Positions 1 through 7,708 of a stretch of 64,000 bases of DNA are shown piece by piece. A program made the translations under genes and the position numbers. Source of the DNA: Chryseobacterium indologenes. Its GTDB lineage: Bacteria > Bacteroidota > Bacteroidia > Flavobacteriales > Weeksellaceae. The stretch spans positions 3,720,001-3,784,000 of the forward strand of contig NZ_CP074372.1 in the NCBI RefSeq assembly GCF_018362995.1, read 5' to 3'. Under the pieces are notes generated by a model. It did no database searches and had not been told where the DNA came from. It saw nothing but the letters and a program-made list of their open reading frames with translations. Each line of letters begins with the position of its first letter. Position 1 is the first letter of the stretch.

Positions 1-596
1 GTGGGATTGGTAAGGTCTGTTTCTCCGTTTACTTCAACGTGTCTGTAAGTATCTCCTACAAACGGTTGAGTGGCAATAAGGTCCGGAGAATGGAATGTAC
101 TTCCCGGAGTAGTGTTGAATTCGATATTATTACCAGCTGTATTATTGGTGCCATAAAGAATGTGAACTTTACTCATCTGCCCCTCAGTAGTGTTATTGAA
201 GATATCAAAACCAACCATTAGTCCGGAAGCATTTGCGGGAATACCAAGCCCTCCTCCTGAAACGAATCCTGTAGGTGGATTGGCAAGATACCAGAAAGTA
301 AAGCCATCTCCTTTTCCGAACTGAGCAGTTCCGTTTCCGTCAATTCTGAAATCGAATTCCACTTTCCATTTATCACAATAGCTCAGGGTAATAGGAGTGG
401 ATAATTTTACAGCCCCGTATCTGCTGGTCTGATCGGTGGTAAGTCTTACAAAGTCTCCGCTTACTATAGCATCAGAGACAAGATCCCAACCTGTTGTATT
501 TATAGGGTTTCCGGTAAGTTGGTATGTTTGTGAAAATAACCTTCCCGGCAAGCATAATAAGATAGTCAGTAAAAAAATGAGTATATCTTTTTTCAT
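1..596 (-). CDS. Exported lectin-like surface protein, N-terminal part (cut by window edge)
   Basis: The first 198 or so codons of a longer gene that continues beyond base 1. It starts at an ATG (594-596) and opens with a signal peptide of about 22 residues ending F-S-Q, followed by T-Y-Q-L-T-G-N-P. The visible mature part closely matches the same region of the next gene (756-3014): both have a Y-C-D-K-W motif, F-D-F-R, F-W-Y-L-A-N-P-P and F-H-S-P-D-L, the pattern of a legume-lectin-like jelly roll. By analogy it probably ends in a T9SS type B sorting domain, but that part lies outside the window. The two genes are tandem paralogues separated by 159 bases. The lectin fold is inferred from motif pattern and composition; the ligand is unknown. 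Confidence 0.8.
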   Translation of the reverse strand, partial: MKKDILIFLLTILLCLPGRLFSQTYQLTGNPINTTGWDLVSDAIVSGDFVRLTTDQTSRYGAVKLSTPITLSYCDKWKVEFDFRIDGNGTAQFGKGDGFTFWYLANPPTGFVSGGGLGIPANASGLMVGFDIFNNTTEGQMSKVHILYGTNNTAGNNIEFNTTPGSTFHSPDLIATQPFVGDTYRHVEVNGETDLTNP

Positions 597-720
597 AGTG
601 GATGGATTATGATGTTATTTGTTTTTTGATATAAAATTGATTTGTTACATGTTTAATTTGATTATAAAGACAATATTTAATTTCAAATTCAGGAGGTGAG
701 AATCCTTGTTTTAATATCGA

Positions 721-742
721 AACTACCCCATATGAGGTAGTT
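721..742. terminator. Hairpin after the lectin-like gene
   Basis: Seven-base stem AACTACC / GGTAGTT around an 8-base loop, in the 159-base gap between the two lectin-like genes. It lies downstream of the minus-strand gene ending at 756, but the T tract on that strand is short, so termination is uncertain. Nearly the same stem and loop ends (CTACCCC...TGAGGTAG) recur at 24167-24192. Confidence 0.4.
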
Positions 743-755
743 CCGGATACTAAAT

Positions 756-3014
756 TTATTCTCTGTTTTTAACCAACACCCAGCCTGAATATTTGGTTTC
801 TGTATTGTCTTTATTGTTCTCATTCCATGAGATCGTGTACCAGTAAGTTCCTGTAAGAACTTTTTTACCGGAAGCCGTTCCGTCCCATGTGAAGTTTCTC
901 ATTTTTCCTGCCTCATATAATTTATTACCATATCTGTCGTATACGATGAATACCAGATTTTTCTTGTAAGCAAGTGCTGAATAGTCAATAAAGTCGTTTA
1001 CGTTATCGCCGTTTGGAGTGATGGCATTAATCAGATTAGGTACGGTAATCTGAACTTCAACAGGAGTACAGTTGTAGAAGTCTTTTACATACACTCTTAC
1101 TTCTCCTCTTGCAAGTCCGGTGAATATATTGCTGGTCTGCCAGTTGACTCCATCCAGAGAGAATTGATACTGAGGTTTTCCTCCTGCTACATTCACTGTG
1201 ATTGTGTTGTTGTCAATATCAATGCTGGAAATCACAGGATTTGCAGATGCGTTTATTTTTACAATCTGTGTTGTGAAACAGTTCCCAGTTTTAAGTCTCA
1301 CCCAATAAACACCTACTCCCAGATCTTTAACAGATGAGGTGGTTGCTCCGGTGCTCCATTCATAGCCATCAAATCCAGGACCTGCATCCAGATCTGTTTT
1401 TTCACCTATACAAATGGTTTTGTCTTTCAACACCGAAGATGTTACGGGTGGTAATACAATAAGGTTGATTTTAGCAATATTGAAACATCCGTTGGCATCT
1501 GTTACTTTTGCGTACACGACAGTACTTGTAGATAAGTACTGAAGGGGATTCATGATCTCATTGGTTCCGTCTAAAGCATTAGCAATGGAGGTGTAGTATT
1601 TTTTTGTCACACCGCTGTTTAATGTAGTAACATTCGCAGTGGTCAGATTAAAAATAGCACTGGTAATATTAGTTTCAATAAAGCATGATCTAAGTGTAGC
1701 TTCCTGCACAGGAGTGTCCGGGTAAAATGCCAGCGTTATTTTTGCTGTACCTGTACATCCCTGAGGGGTTGTTACTTTTACATATACTTCTCCGGGAGCA
1801 GAGAAGTAACTGCCTGGATTTTGAATTTCATTCGTGTCTGCATTAAGATCAGCTAACGTTTTATAATATTTTTTAACAGCGCCGGGAACACCTGTGACAT
1901 TTGCTGTATTCAGGTTGAAAGTGGCTGTTCCTGCTTTGTTATTGTTACATACCGTAATCGTTTTGTCCTCAGCTTTAAAAGGAGCAAGAACCAGTAATAT
2001 TTTACCATCCGGGTTGTCACAGAGCAGTCCTGCATTATCTTTAATAACAACAGTAACTGTTGTATTTGCATTGAATTGATAGTTGGCAGGGGTAGCAATA
2101 GGAGTAGAGCTTCCCAGTGGATAATAACTAAATGTATAATTTGAAGGATTGCTGACAAATTGCGAGTTGAAAGATGTCAGGTTTACAGATCCGTATCCGG
2201 TAGTAGGATTAGGACAGAAAGACTGAGTTGCTGAGTTTTGTAAAATAGGAACTTTATCAGTATAAATTTTTACATTTTTAATAGAATGTCTTGATCTTGC
2301 ACCTCCTGTAGAAGCTGAAAATCCAAAATATCCTACCGTCATTGCAGCAGCTGTTCCGGAAGGAGCAAAAGACTGATTACAAATTACATTACCGTCTATT
2401 GTGATTTTTAAGATCCAGCTTGTAGGAGCCGCGGGATTTACCTGTGCGGTTACTTCAACATGCTTAAAGGTGGTACCCTGAAAAGGTTGTGTGGTGTTCA
2501 AATCCGGTGAGTGAAAGGAGCTTCCTGCAACATTGAAAAATTCAACGTTATTGGTATCGGTCGTATTTTGAACCTGTCCGTAAGCAACGTGAACCTTGCT
2601 CATCGTAGCAGTGGTCGTGTTATTGTAAGTATCCAGTCCTACGATAAGTCCAACTGCGTTTTGTGATACACCCAATCCGGATCCTAATACGCTGGCGACA
2701 GGCGGATTGGCCAGATACCAGAACGCAATTCCATCTCCGTTGGAGGTTTGGTTGGAATCCATTCTGAAATCAAATTCCACTCTCCATTTATCACAATATT
2801 TTAAGTTGATAGGGTCATTCAGTCTGATAGAGCCGGATTGGTTATTGGTATCCGGGGTGAGCTGAATAAAATCTGTGTTTACCTGGGTAGGGGAAACCAT
2901 CGTCCATCCAGTAGTAGTCACTGGGTTTCCGGTAAGCTGATAAGTCTGGGCAAAGGACTTCCCGGCTATACAGAGTAAAAAAACAGATAAATACAATAAT
3001 AGATTTTTATTCAT
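756..3014 (-). CDS. Lectin-domain surface protein with T9SS type B sorting domain
   Basis: A 752-residue exported protein. Residues 1-22 form a signal peptide ending F-A-Q. Residues about 24-250 resemble a legume-lectin / concanavalin-like jelly roll (Y-C-D-K-W, F-D-F-R-M, F-W-Y-L-A-N-P-P, F-H-S-P-D-L). The middle carries repeated beta-rich modules of about 80-90 residues, each with T-N-E-I-x-N-P and V-Y-x-K-V-T motifs. The last 90 or so residues, starting N-L-I-N-A-I-T-P-N-G-D, are a gliding-motility-associated C-terminal domain, the T9SS type B sorting signal. The protein should cross the inner membrane by Sec and be exported by the T9SS to the cell surface or medium, probably as an adhesin. 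The C-terminal 90 residues are almost the same as in the gene at 5460-7607, which suggests recent duplication or gene conversion. The target glycan cannot be read from sequence. Confidence 0.88.
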   Translation of the reverse strand: MNKNLLLYLSVFLLCIAGKSFAQTYQLTGNPVTTTGWTMVSPTQVNTDFIQLTPDTNNQSGSIRLNDPINLKYCDKWRVEFDFRMDSNQTSNGDGIAFWYLANPPVASVLGSGLGVSQNAVGLIVGLDTYNNTTTATMSKVHVAYGQVQNTTDTNNVEFFNVAGSSFHSPDLNTTQPFQGTTFKHVEVTAQVNPAAPTSWILKITIDGNVICNQSFAPSGTAAAMTVGYFGFSASTGGARSRHSIKNVKIYTDKVPILQNSATQSFCPNPTTGYGSVNLTSFNSQFVSNPSNYTFSYYPLGSSTPIATPANYQFNANTTVTVVIKDNAGLLCDNPDGKILLVLAPFKAEDKTITVCNNNKAGTATFNLNTANVTGVPGAVKKYYKTLADLNADTNEIQNPGSYFSAPGEVYVKVTTPQGCTGTAKITLAFYPDTPVQEATLRSCFIETNITSAIFNLTTANVTTLNSGVTKKYYTSIANALDGTNEIMNPLQYLSTSTVVYAKVTDANGCFNIAKINLIVLPPVTSSVLKDKTICIGEKTDLDAGPGFDGYEWSTGATTSSVKDLGVGVYWVRLKTGNCFTTQIVKINASANPVISSIDIDNNTITVNVAGGKPQYQFSLDGVNWQTSNIFTGLARGEVRVYVKDFYNCTPVEVQITVPNLINAITPNGDNVNDFIDYSALAYKKNLVFIVYDRYGNKLYEAGKMRNFTWDGTASGKKVLTGTYWYTISWNENNKDNTETKYSGWVLVKNRE

Positions 3015-3178
3015 TTAAAGGGGACTTTGATTAATGTGTAAAGATATTAAATCCCGATTAAATAATATGTATTTAGTGTTAATTTTGCTAAAATTTTAAT
3101 AATATTTTAAAAAAACACTGCTTATTATGATGTAATGGTGAATATTGTAGTATGGATTACGTATTTATATGAATTAAA

Positions 3179-3655
3179 TTAAAATAAGGAATTGCTATCC
3201 AAACCCTCAAAATAAGTATCAATTTCGAGATCGGAAGAATTGGCTGCTGCAACTGCTAGTTTGTCGCAAAGCTCGTTCTCAAAGTGCCCTGCATGGCCTT
3301 TTACCCAATGCATTTTAGGGGTGTGTTTGTTGTATAACTCAACGAATTTTTTCCAGAGGTCGGGGTTCTTTACATTCTTCCAGCCTCGCTTGATCCACCC
3401 GGCAATCCAGTTTTGGTTGATCGCATCAGATACGTACTTGCTGTCAGTATATACATGGATCTCGTTTTCTGTAGATTTCAGTTTTTCCAGTGCAGTGATG
3501 ACTGCCAGAAGTTCCATTCTGTTGTTGGTGGTTTTTCTAAACCCTTTAGAAAATGTTTTCTGATAATTTTTTTCAGGAACGCGCATGAGAATTCCATATC
3601 CGCCTTTTCCCGGATTTCCGCTGCAAGCCCCGTCGGTATAAATTTCGATTCTCAA
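3179..3655 (-). CDS. rnhA: Ribonuclease HI
   Basis: Cleaves the RNA strand of RNA-DNA hybrids in the cytoplasm (R-loops, primers). At 158 residues it has the normal length for the family. The opening I-Y-T-D-G-A-C-S-G-N-P-G motif holds the first catalytic aspartate (D8); E48 lies in N-N-R-M-E-L, D71 in Y-T-D-S-K-Y, H121 in W-V-K-G-H-A-G-H and D131 in C-D-K-L-A. This matches the complete active-site set of E. coli RNase HI. It lies 64 bases downstream of dnaB on the same strand with no terminator between, so it is probably co-transcribed with that helicase gene. The start is the ATG directly before the conserved first strand. Confidence 0.97.
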   Translation of the reverse strand: MRIEIYTDGACSGNPGKGGYGILMRVPEKNYQKTFSKGFRKTTNNRMELLAVITALEKLKSTENEIHVYTDSKYVSDAINQNWIAGWIKRGWKNVKNPDLWKKFVELYNKHTPKMHWVKGHAGHFENELCDKLAVAAANSSDLEIDTYFEGLDSNSLF

Positions 3656-3719
3656 ATCTGCTTTTTAAAAATTGAATTATGGGTTGTGAATTTAAACTGA
3701 ATTGGGTTTAAGCTTCAAC

Positions 3720-5306
3720 TTAAAACGGAAAATCGTCATCATCATCAAAGTCATTCATTGATGAGCCGGAAAGTTTTGAGCTGTCCGGAAGGTCAAATGC
3801 TGCCCCTGGCTGAATGGTGGTTTTGATTTTATCAAAGCCGCTCGGTTCTCCAAAGTTGGAAGGGTATCCTCCTCCGGCTCCGTCCATTGCCGCTTCAATA
3901 TCACCAAATTTTGCAAAATGCTTTAAGAAAGATAGTCGGACATCTGCCGTAGCACCATTCCTGTGCTTTGCAATAATCAGCTCGGCCTGGTTTTCAGTAG
4001 AAGTTTCCTGTCCTTCTTCATCATTATCCCAAACGGTAATTTTATAATATTCTGGTCTGAAGATGAAAGATACAATATCCGCATCCTGCTCAATCGCCCC
4101 GGATTCCCTCAAATCTGAAAGCTGAGGTCTTTTTCCCGGACGGGCTTCCACACTTCTCGAAAGCTGGGAAAGAGCAATCACCGGAACGTTAAGTTCTTTT
4201 GCAATTGCCTTTAATGAACGTGAAATCATAGAGATCTCCTGTTCACGGTTTCCAACTCCTTTTCCATTGCTGCTTCCGGCTGTCATCAGCTGAAGGTAGT
4301 CGACCATGATAAGTCTTACTCCATGCTGCATAACAAGTCTTCGGCATTTTGCACGGAAATCGAATATCGAAAGGGAAGGAGTTTCATCAATATATAAAGG
4401 AGCGTTTTCCAGTTCAGATACATTGGAGAATAGTCTCTGCCATTCTTCATCATCCAGCGTTCCTTTTCTTAGTTTTTCAGAAGAGATTCTTGTTTCAGAA
4501 GCAATCATCCTGGTGATAAGCTGTACTGATGCCATCTCGAGAGAGAAAAGAGCCATAGGAATTTTGTGTCCCACTGCAATATTTCTTGCCATTGAAAGAA
4601 GAAATGCCGTTTTTCCCATCGCCGGACGGGCTGCAATAATGATAAGGTCAGAGTTCTGCCATCCACCGGTTTCCTTATCCACATCTCTGAATCCTGAAGG
4701 AACCCCTGAAAGTCCTTGTTTATCTTTTAAAGATTTAATCGTATCAATAGCCTGCTTTACTAATGAATTGGCAGTATCGAATCCCTTTTTAATGGTTCCG
4801 TTGGTAATTTCGAAGAAAGATTGTTCTGCTTTATCAAGAAGTTCGAAAACGTCTGTTGATTCCTTATAAGAAGAGTCGATAACATTAGCAGAAACATTGA
4901 TAAGGCTTCTTAAAATATATTTTTCAAGAATAACACGTACATGGTATTCAATATGGGCAGATGAACTTACTCCCATCGTCAGGTCAATGATATAGTGGTC
5001 ACCGCCGGCCTGGCTTAGCTTATCTTCTTTTTTTAATTCCTGAATAATGGTCATTAAATCTACCGGATGGTTGCTTTCATAAAGCTTTAAAATGGTAGAA
5101 AAGATGACCTGATGTCTCGGATCATAGAATACTTCTGAAGTAAGAAGGTCAATGGAATGGTCAAGACCTTTTTTGTCAATCAAAAAAGTTCCGATAACAA
5201 GTCTTTCAAAATCCACTGCATTGGGAGGCATTTTCCCATCCGCAATAGACAATTCTTTTGCAAAGTTTCCGTGTGTCAGGGATGATAATGTTTCTTTCTG
5301 CGCCAT
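3720..5306 (-). CDS. dnaB: Replicative DNA helicase DnaB
   Basis: Hexameric 5'-3' replicative helicase at the replication fork, 528 residues. Residues 25-130 form the N-terminal hairpin domain that binds primase. The RecA-like core has Walker A A-R-P-A-M-G-K-T at 226-233 and Walker B R-L-I-M-V-D-Y-L-Q-L ending near 340, followed by the L-S-Q-L-S-R-S-V-E motif and D-L-R-E-S-G-A-I-E-Q-D-A-D. No intein interrupts the usual insertion sites. The tail is acidic (D-F-D-D-D-D-D-F-P-F), unusual for classical DnaB but common in Bacteroidetes as far as I recall. A TAnnTTTG promoter element ends only four bases before the ATG, so the transcript may be leaderless. Confidence 0.97.
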   Translation of the reverse strand: MAQKETLSSLTHGNFAKELSIADGKMPPNAVDFERLVIGTFLIDKKGLDHSIDLLTSEVFYDPRHQVIFSTILKLYESNHPVDLMTIIQELKKEDKLSQAGGDHYIIDLTMGVSSSAHIEYHVRVILEKYILRSLINVSANVIDSSYKESTDVFELLDKAEQSFFEITNGTIKKGFDTANSLVKQAIDTIKSLKDKQGLSGVPSGFRDVDKETGGWQNSDLIIIAARPAMGKTAFLLSMARNIAVGHKIPMALFSLEMASVQLITRMIASETRISSEKLRKGTLDDEEWQRLFSNVSELENAPLYIDETPSLSIFDFRAKCRRLVMQHGVRLIMVDYLQLMTAGSSNGKGVGNREQEISMISRSLKAIAKELNVPVIALSQLSRSVEARPGKRPQLSDLRESGAIEQDADIVSFIFRPEYYKITVWDNDEEGQETSTENQAELIIAKHRNGATADVRLSFLKHFAKFGDIEAAMDGAGGGYPSNFGEPSGFDKIKTTIQPGAAFDLPDSSKLSGSSMNDFDDDDDFPF

Positions 5307-5310
5307 GGTG

Positions 5311-5318
5311 CAAAGATA
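5311..5318 (-). promoter_or_regulatory. Bacteroidetes -7 promoter element of dnaB
   Basis: TATCTTTG on the minus strand, a full match to TAnnTTTG. Only four bases separate it from the dnaB ATG. With the element centred near -7, transcription would begin at or within a base or two of the A of the start codon. Confidence 0.65.
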
Positions 5319-5410
5319 GTTTATTTAAAAAATAATAAAAAAATAGTATTCAACAATTTATTGGCAGTCTTTCGGAAAATGCTGTCAACAGGAGATTGAT
5401 CTTGTTGATA

Positions 5411-5443
5411 AAAAAAATCACCTCGGTCCGAGGTGATTTTTTT
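5411..5443 (-). terminator. Rho-independent terminator
   Basis: Near-perfect inverted repeat: AAAAAAATCACCTCGG at 5411-5426, one base, then its complement at 5428-5443. Read on the minus strand it is a GC-rich stem followed by T7, 17 bases downstream of the T9SS protein gene that ends at 5460. The symmetrical A/T flanks mean it could act in both directions. Confidence 0.85.
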
Positions 5444-5459
5444 AAAGATTGAGTATAAC

Positions 5460-7607
5460 TTATTCTTTATTTTTTACCAATACCCATCCTGAATATTTGG
5501 TTTCTGTATTGTCTTTATTATTTTCGTTCCATGAGATCGTGTACCAGTAAGTTCCTGTCAGGATTTTCTTACCGAAAGCAGTTCCGTCCCAAGTGAAATT
5601 TCTCATTTTGTTGGCTTCATGAAGTTTGTTTCCATATCTGTCATACACAACGAAGACAAGGTTTTTCTTGTATGCCAGTGCAGAGTAGTCAATAACATCA
5701 TTTACGTTGTCTCCGTTTGGAGTGATAGCGTTAATAAGGTTAGGAACAGTAACTGTCACCTGAACAGGAGTACAATTATAAGTATCTTTTACATACACCG
5801 TATTCTCGCCTCTTGGAAGTCCTGTGAATGTATTGGAATCCTGCCAGTTGATGCCGTCTACAGAAAACTTATATGGAGGAACTCCACCTGTAGCGGTAAC
5901 GGTAATGTTGTTGTTTGAGATCTCTATCCCGGAAATCACCGGCTGAAGGCTTGGATGTACACGTACTTCCTGAAGAGTGAAACATTTTCCGGTCTGAAGT
6001 TTTACAAAATAAACTCCTACTCCTACGTTATTGATAGATTGTGTAGTTTCCCCTGTGCTCCACTCATAGCTGTCGAATCCAGGTCCGGCATCCAATGTGG
6101 TTTTGCTTTCAGCACAAATCGTTTTATCTTTTAATACTGCTGATTTTACAGGAGGTAATACTTTCAGTTCAATCTTAGCAATTGAATAACACTGTTTGTC
6201 ATTGTCTACTCTTACAAATACCGTTTTGCTTTCTGAAAGATAGTTAAATGGCAATGTAATAGGGTTAATTTGGGCTTTGGCATCAGCTACCGATGTATAA
6301 TATTTGATGATCGTTCCTGTAGGTGTTGGTACAGGTACTCCGATATCTGCTTTAGAAAGATCAAAAGTTGAACGGGTAACATCGTTATCAATATAACAGT
6401 TTTGAAGTACAGCATCTTTTAATACTACCGTTGGGTAGAACAATAGCCTGATGGTAGTAGTTGCTTTACACCCGAAAGCAGAAATTACTTTTACATATAT
6501 AGTTGTTTCCGGAGAAATATAGTTGGTAGGGTCAGTGATTTCGTTGACTTCTGCATTCATATCATCAACGGTAGTATAATACTTGATGGTTGCTCCACCT
6601 CCGCCGAATACATTAGCTGTCGTTAAATTATATTTTGCAGTACCGGCTCCATTGTTATTACAAGAATATAAAGTAGCGGTATTGGCTGAGATGCCTACAT
6701 TCACAAACTTAAATTTCCCTGTTATGAAACATCCGTTGATAGGGTTGGTTGGGTTATTCGGGTCTTTATATACAATTCTGTAATAATAGGTTGTTGTTCC
6801 GTCTACAGTTGCTATTGTAAGAGGGTTTTCTCCTGTAAGAGCATCATTGGTTGTCTTATGATACGTAACCTTGAAGTTAGTACTGTTACCATTAATGATA
6901 GCTGCTGACAGGGTTGTAAAATCGAATTGTGAAGGTAAAGAACAAACCATTACCTGGGCTGGATCATTAGGAGTAGCTCCAGGAATTCCCGGTGGGATAA
7001 ATGGATTAGGAGAAAGAACAGGATCGTTAAATGCAGAGCTTAAACTTGCAGTACCTGACCATTCCATAGAAAAACCATTAATGGATCTACTGAAGTTATC
7101 AATAACCAAATAATAGGTTTGACCTACTAATACATCCATATATGGGCTCCATTTACCATTGTTCATGCTGGCTGTAGTGCCGGGAGGATTGGTAGGAAAT
7201 ACTGCAGGAGGAGCAAGAGCAAGATCCAGACCTGTGTCTCCCGGAGTCCCGCTATAGTTACATCTTATAGGCTGTATGAAGACGTGATCTGCATTCTGTA
7301 AAGAAGCACAGCCGTTTGCTGTAGGTCCATAGACTGCAAAATCGTAATCATCACCCTGATCGTTAGGTTTTATTTTAAATGCAAGAGTACCTGGTGTAGA
7401 TACAGTGAAAGTGTACCAAACGGTATATCTTTCGTTGGTGCTGAGACATCCTCCGTTTGCGTTAAGAATTTCTATAATATTCCCAGGTCCCGAAGGCGTG
7501 TAAGAAATGTCTGAGTTACCACAGATTGGAATTGCTGTGATACAATCTGACTGTGAGTAGACTATCTGTGTTATCAATAAAATAAAAAGAAGTAGTATTT
7601 TTTTCAT
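5460..7607 (-). CDS. Exported multidomain protein with T9SS type B sorting domain
   Basis: A 715-residue surface or secreted protein. The signal peptide (residues 1-18, ending Y-S-Q) precedes an N-terminal domain beginning S-D-C-I-T-A-I-P-I-C with Y-D-F-A-V-Y-G and Y-Y-L-V-I-D-N-F-S, also present in the neighbour at 7709-9814. Repeated beta modules with N-N-x-G-T-A and K-Y-Y-T motifs follow. The last 93 residues (N-L-I-N-A-I-T-P-N-G-D-N-V-N-D to the end) are the T9SS type B sorting domain. Together with its two neighbours it forms an array of paralogous surface proteins interrupted by rnhA-dnaB. It has its own terminator just downstream. No enzymatic motif is seen; a role in adhesion is a guess. 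Confidence 0.88.
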   Translation of the reverse strand: MKKILLLFILLITQIVYSQSDCITAIPICGNSDISYTPSGPGNIIEILNANGGCLSTNERYTVWYTFTVSTPGTLAFKIKPNDQGDDYDFAVYGPTANGCASLQNADHVFIQPIRCNYSGTPGDTGLDLALAPPAVFPTNPPGTTASMNNGKWSPYMDVLVGQTYYLVIDNFSRSINGFSMEWSGTASLSSAFNDPVLSPNPFIPPGIPGATPNDPAQVMVCSLPSQFDFTTLSAAIINGNSTNFKVTYHKTTNDALTGENPLTIATVDGTTTYYYRIVYKDPNNPTNPINGCFITGKFKFVNVGISANTATLYSCNNNGAGTAKYNLTTANVFGGGGATIKYYTTVDDMNAEVNEITDPTNYISPETTIYVKVISAFGCKATTTIRLLFYPTVVLKDAVLQNCYIDNDVTRSTFDLSKADIGVPVPTPTGTIIKYYTSVADAKAQINPITLPFNYLSESKTVFVRVDNDKQCYSIAKIELKVLPPVKSAVLKDKTICAESKTTLDAGPGFDSYEWSTGETTQSINNVGVGVYFVKLQTGKCFTLQEVRVHPSLQPVISGIEISNNNITVTATGGVPPYKFSVDGINWQDSNTFTGLPRGENTVYVKDTYNCTPVQVTVTVPNLINAITPNGDNVNDVIDYSALAYKKNLVFVVYDRYGNKLHEANKMRNFTWDGTAFGKKILTGTYWYTISWNENNKDNTETKYSGWVLVKNKE

Positions 7608-7671
7608 TGTTGAAACGATTTTTGTTAAACAAAATTGGGATCAATTAATTTTTCATGGTTTGTTAAAAGAA

Positions 7672-7691
7672 AAAGCCGCCAAAGCGGCTTT
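7672..7691 (-). terminator. Rho-independent terminator
   Basis: Stem AAGCCGC / GCGGCTT (7673-7679 and 7684-7690) with loop CAAA. On the minus strand it is followed by T5-C-T4. It lies 18 bases past the stop of the gene at 7709-9814. Confidence 0.85.
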
Positions 7692-7708
7692 CTCATATTA
7701 TATAATGA

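Noticed and set aside
4306..4869. A 187-codon plus-strand reading frame
   Set aside because: It lies fully antisense to the conserved core of dnaB, has serine-rich low-information sequence and no promoter or family feature.
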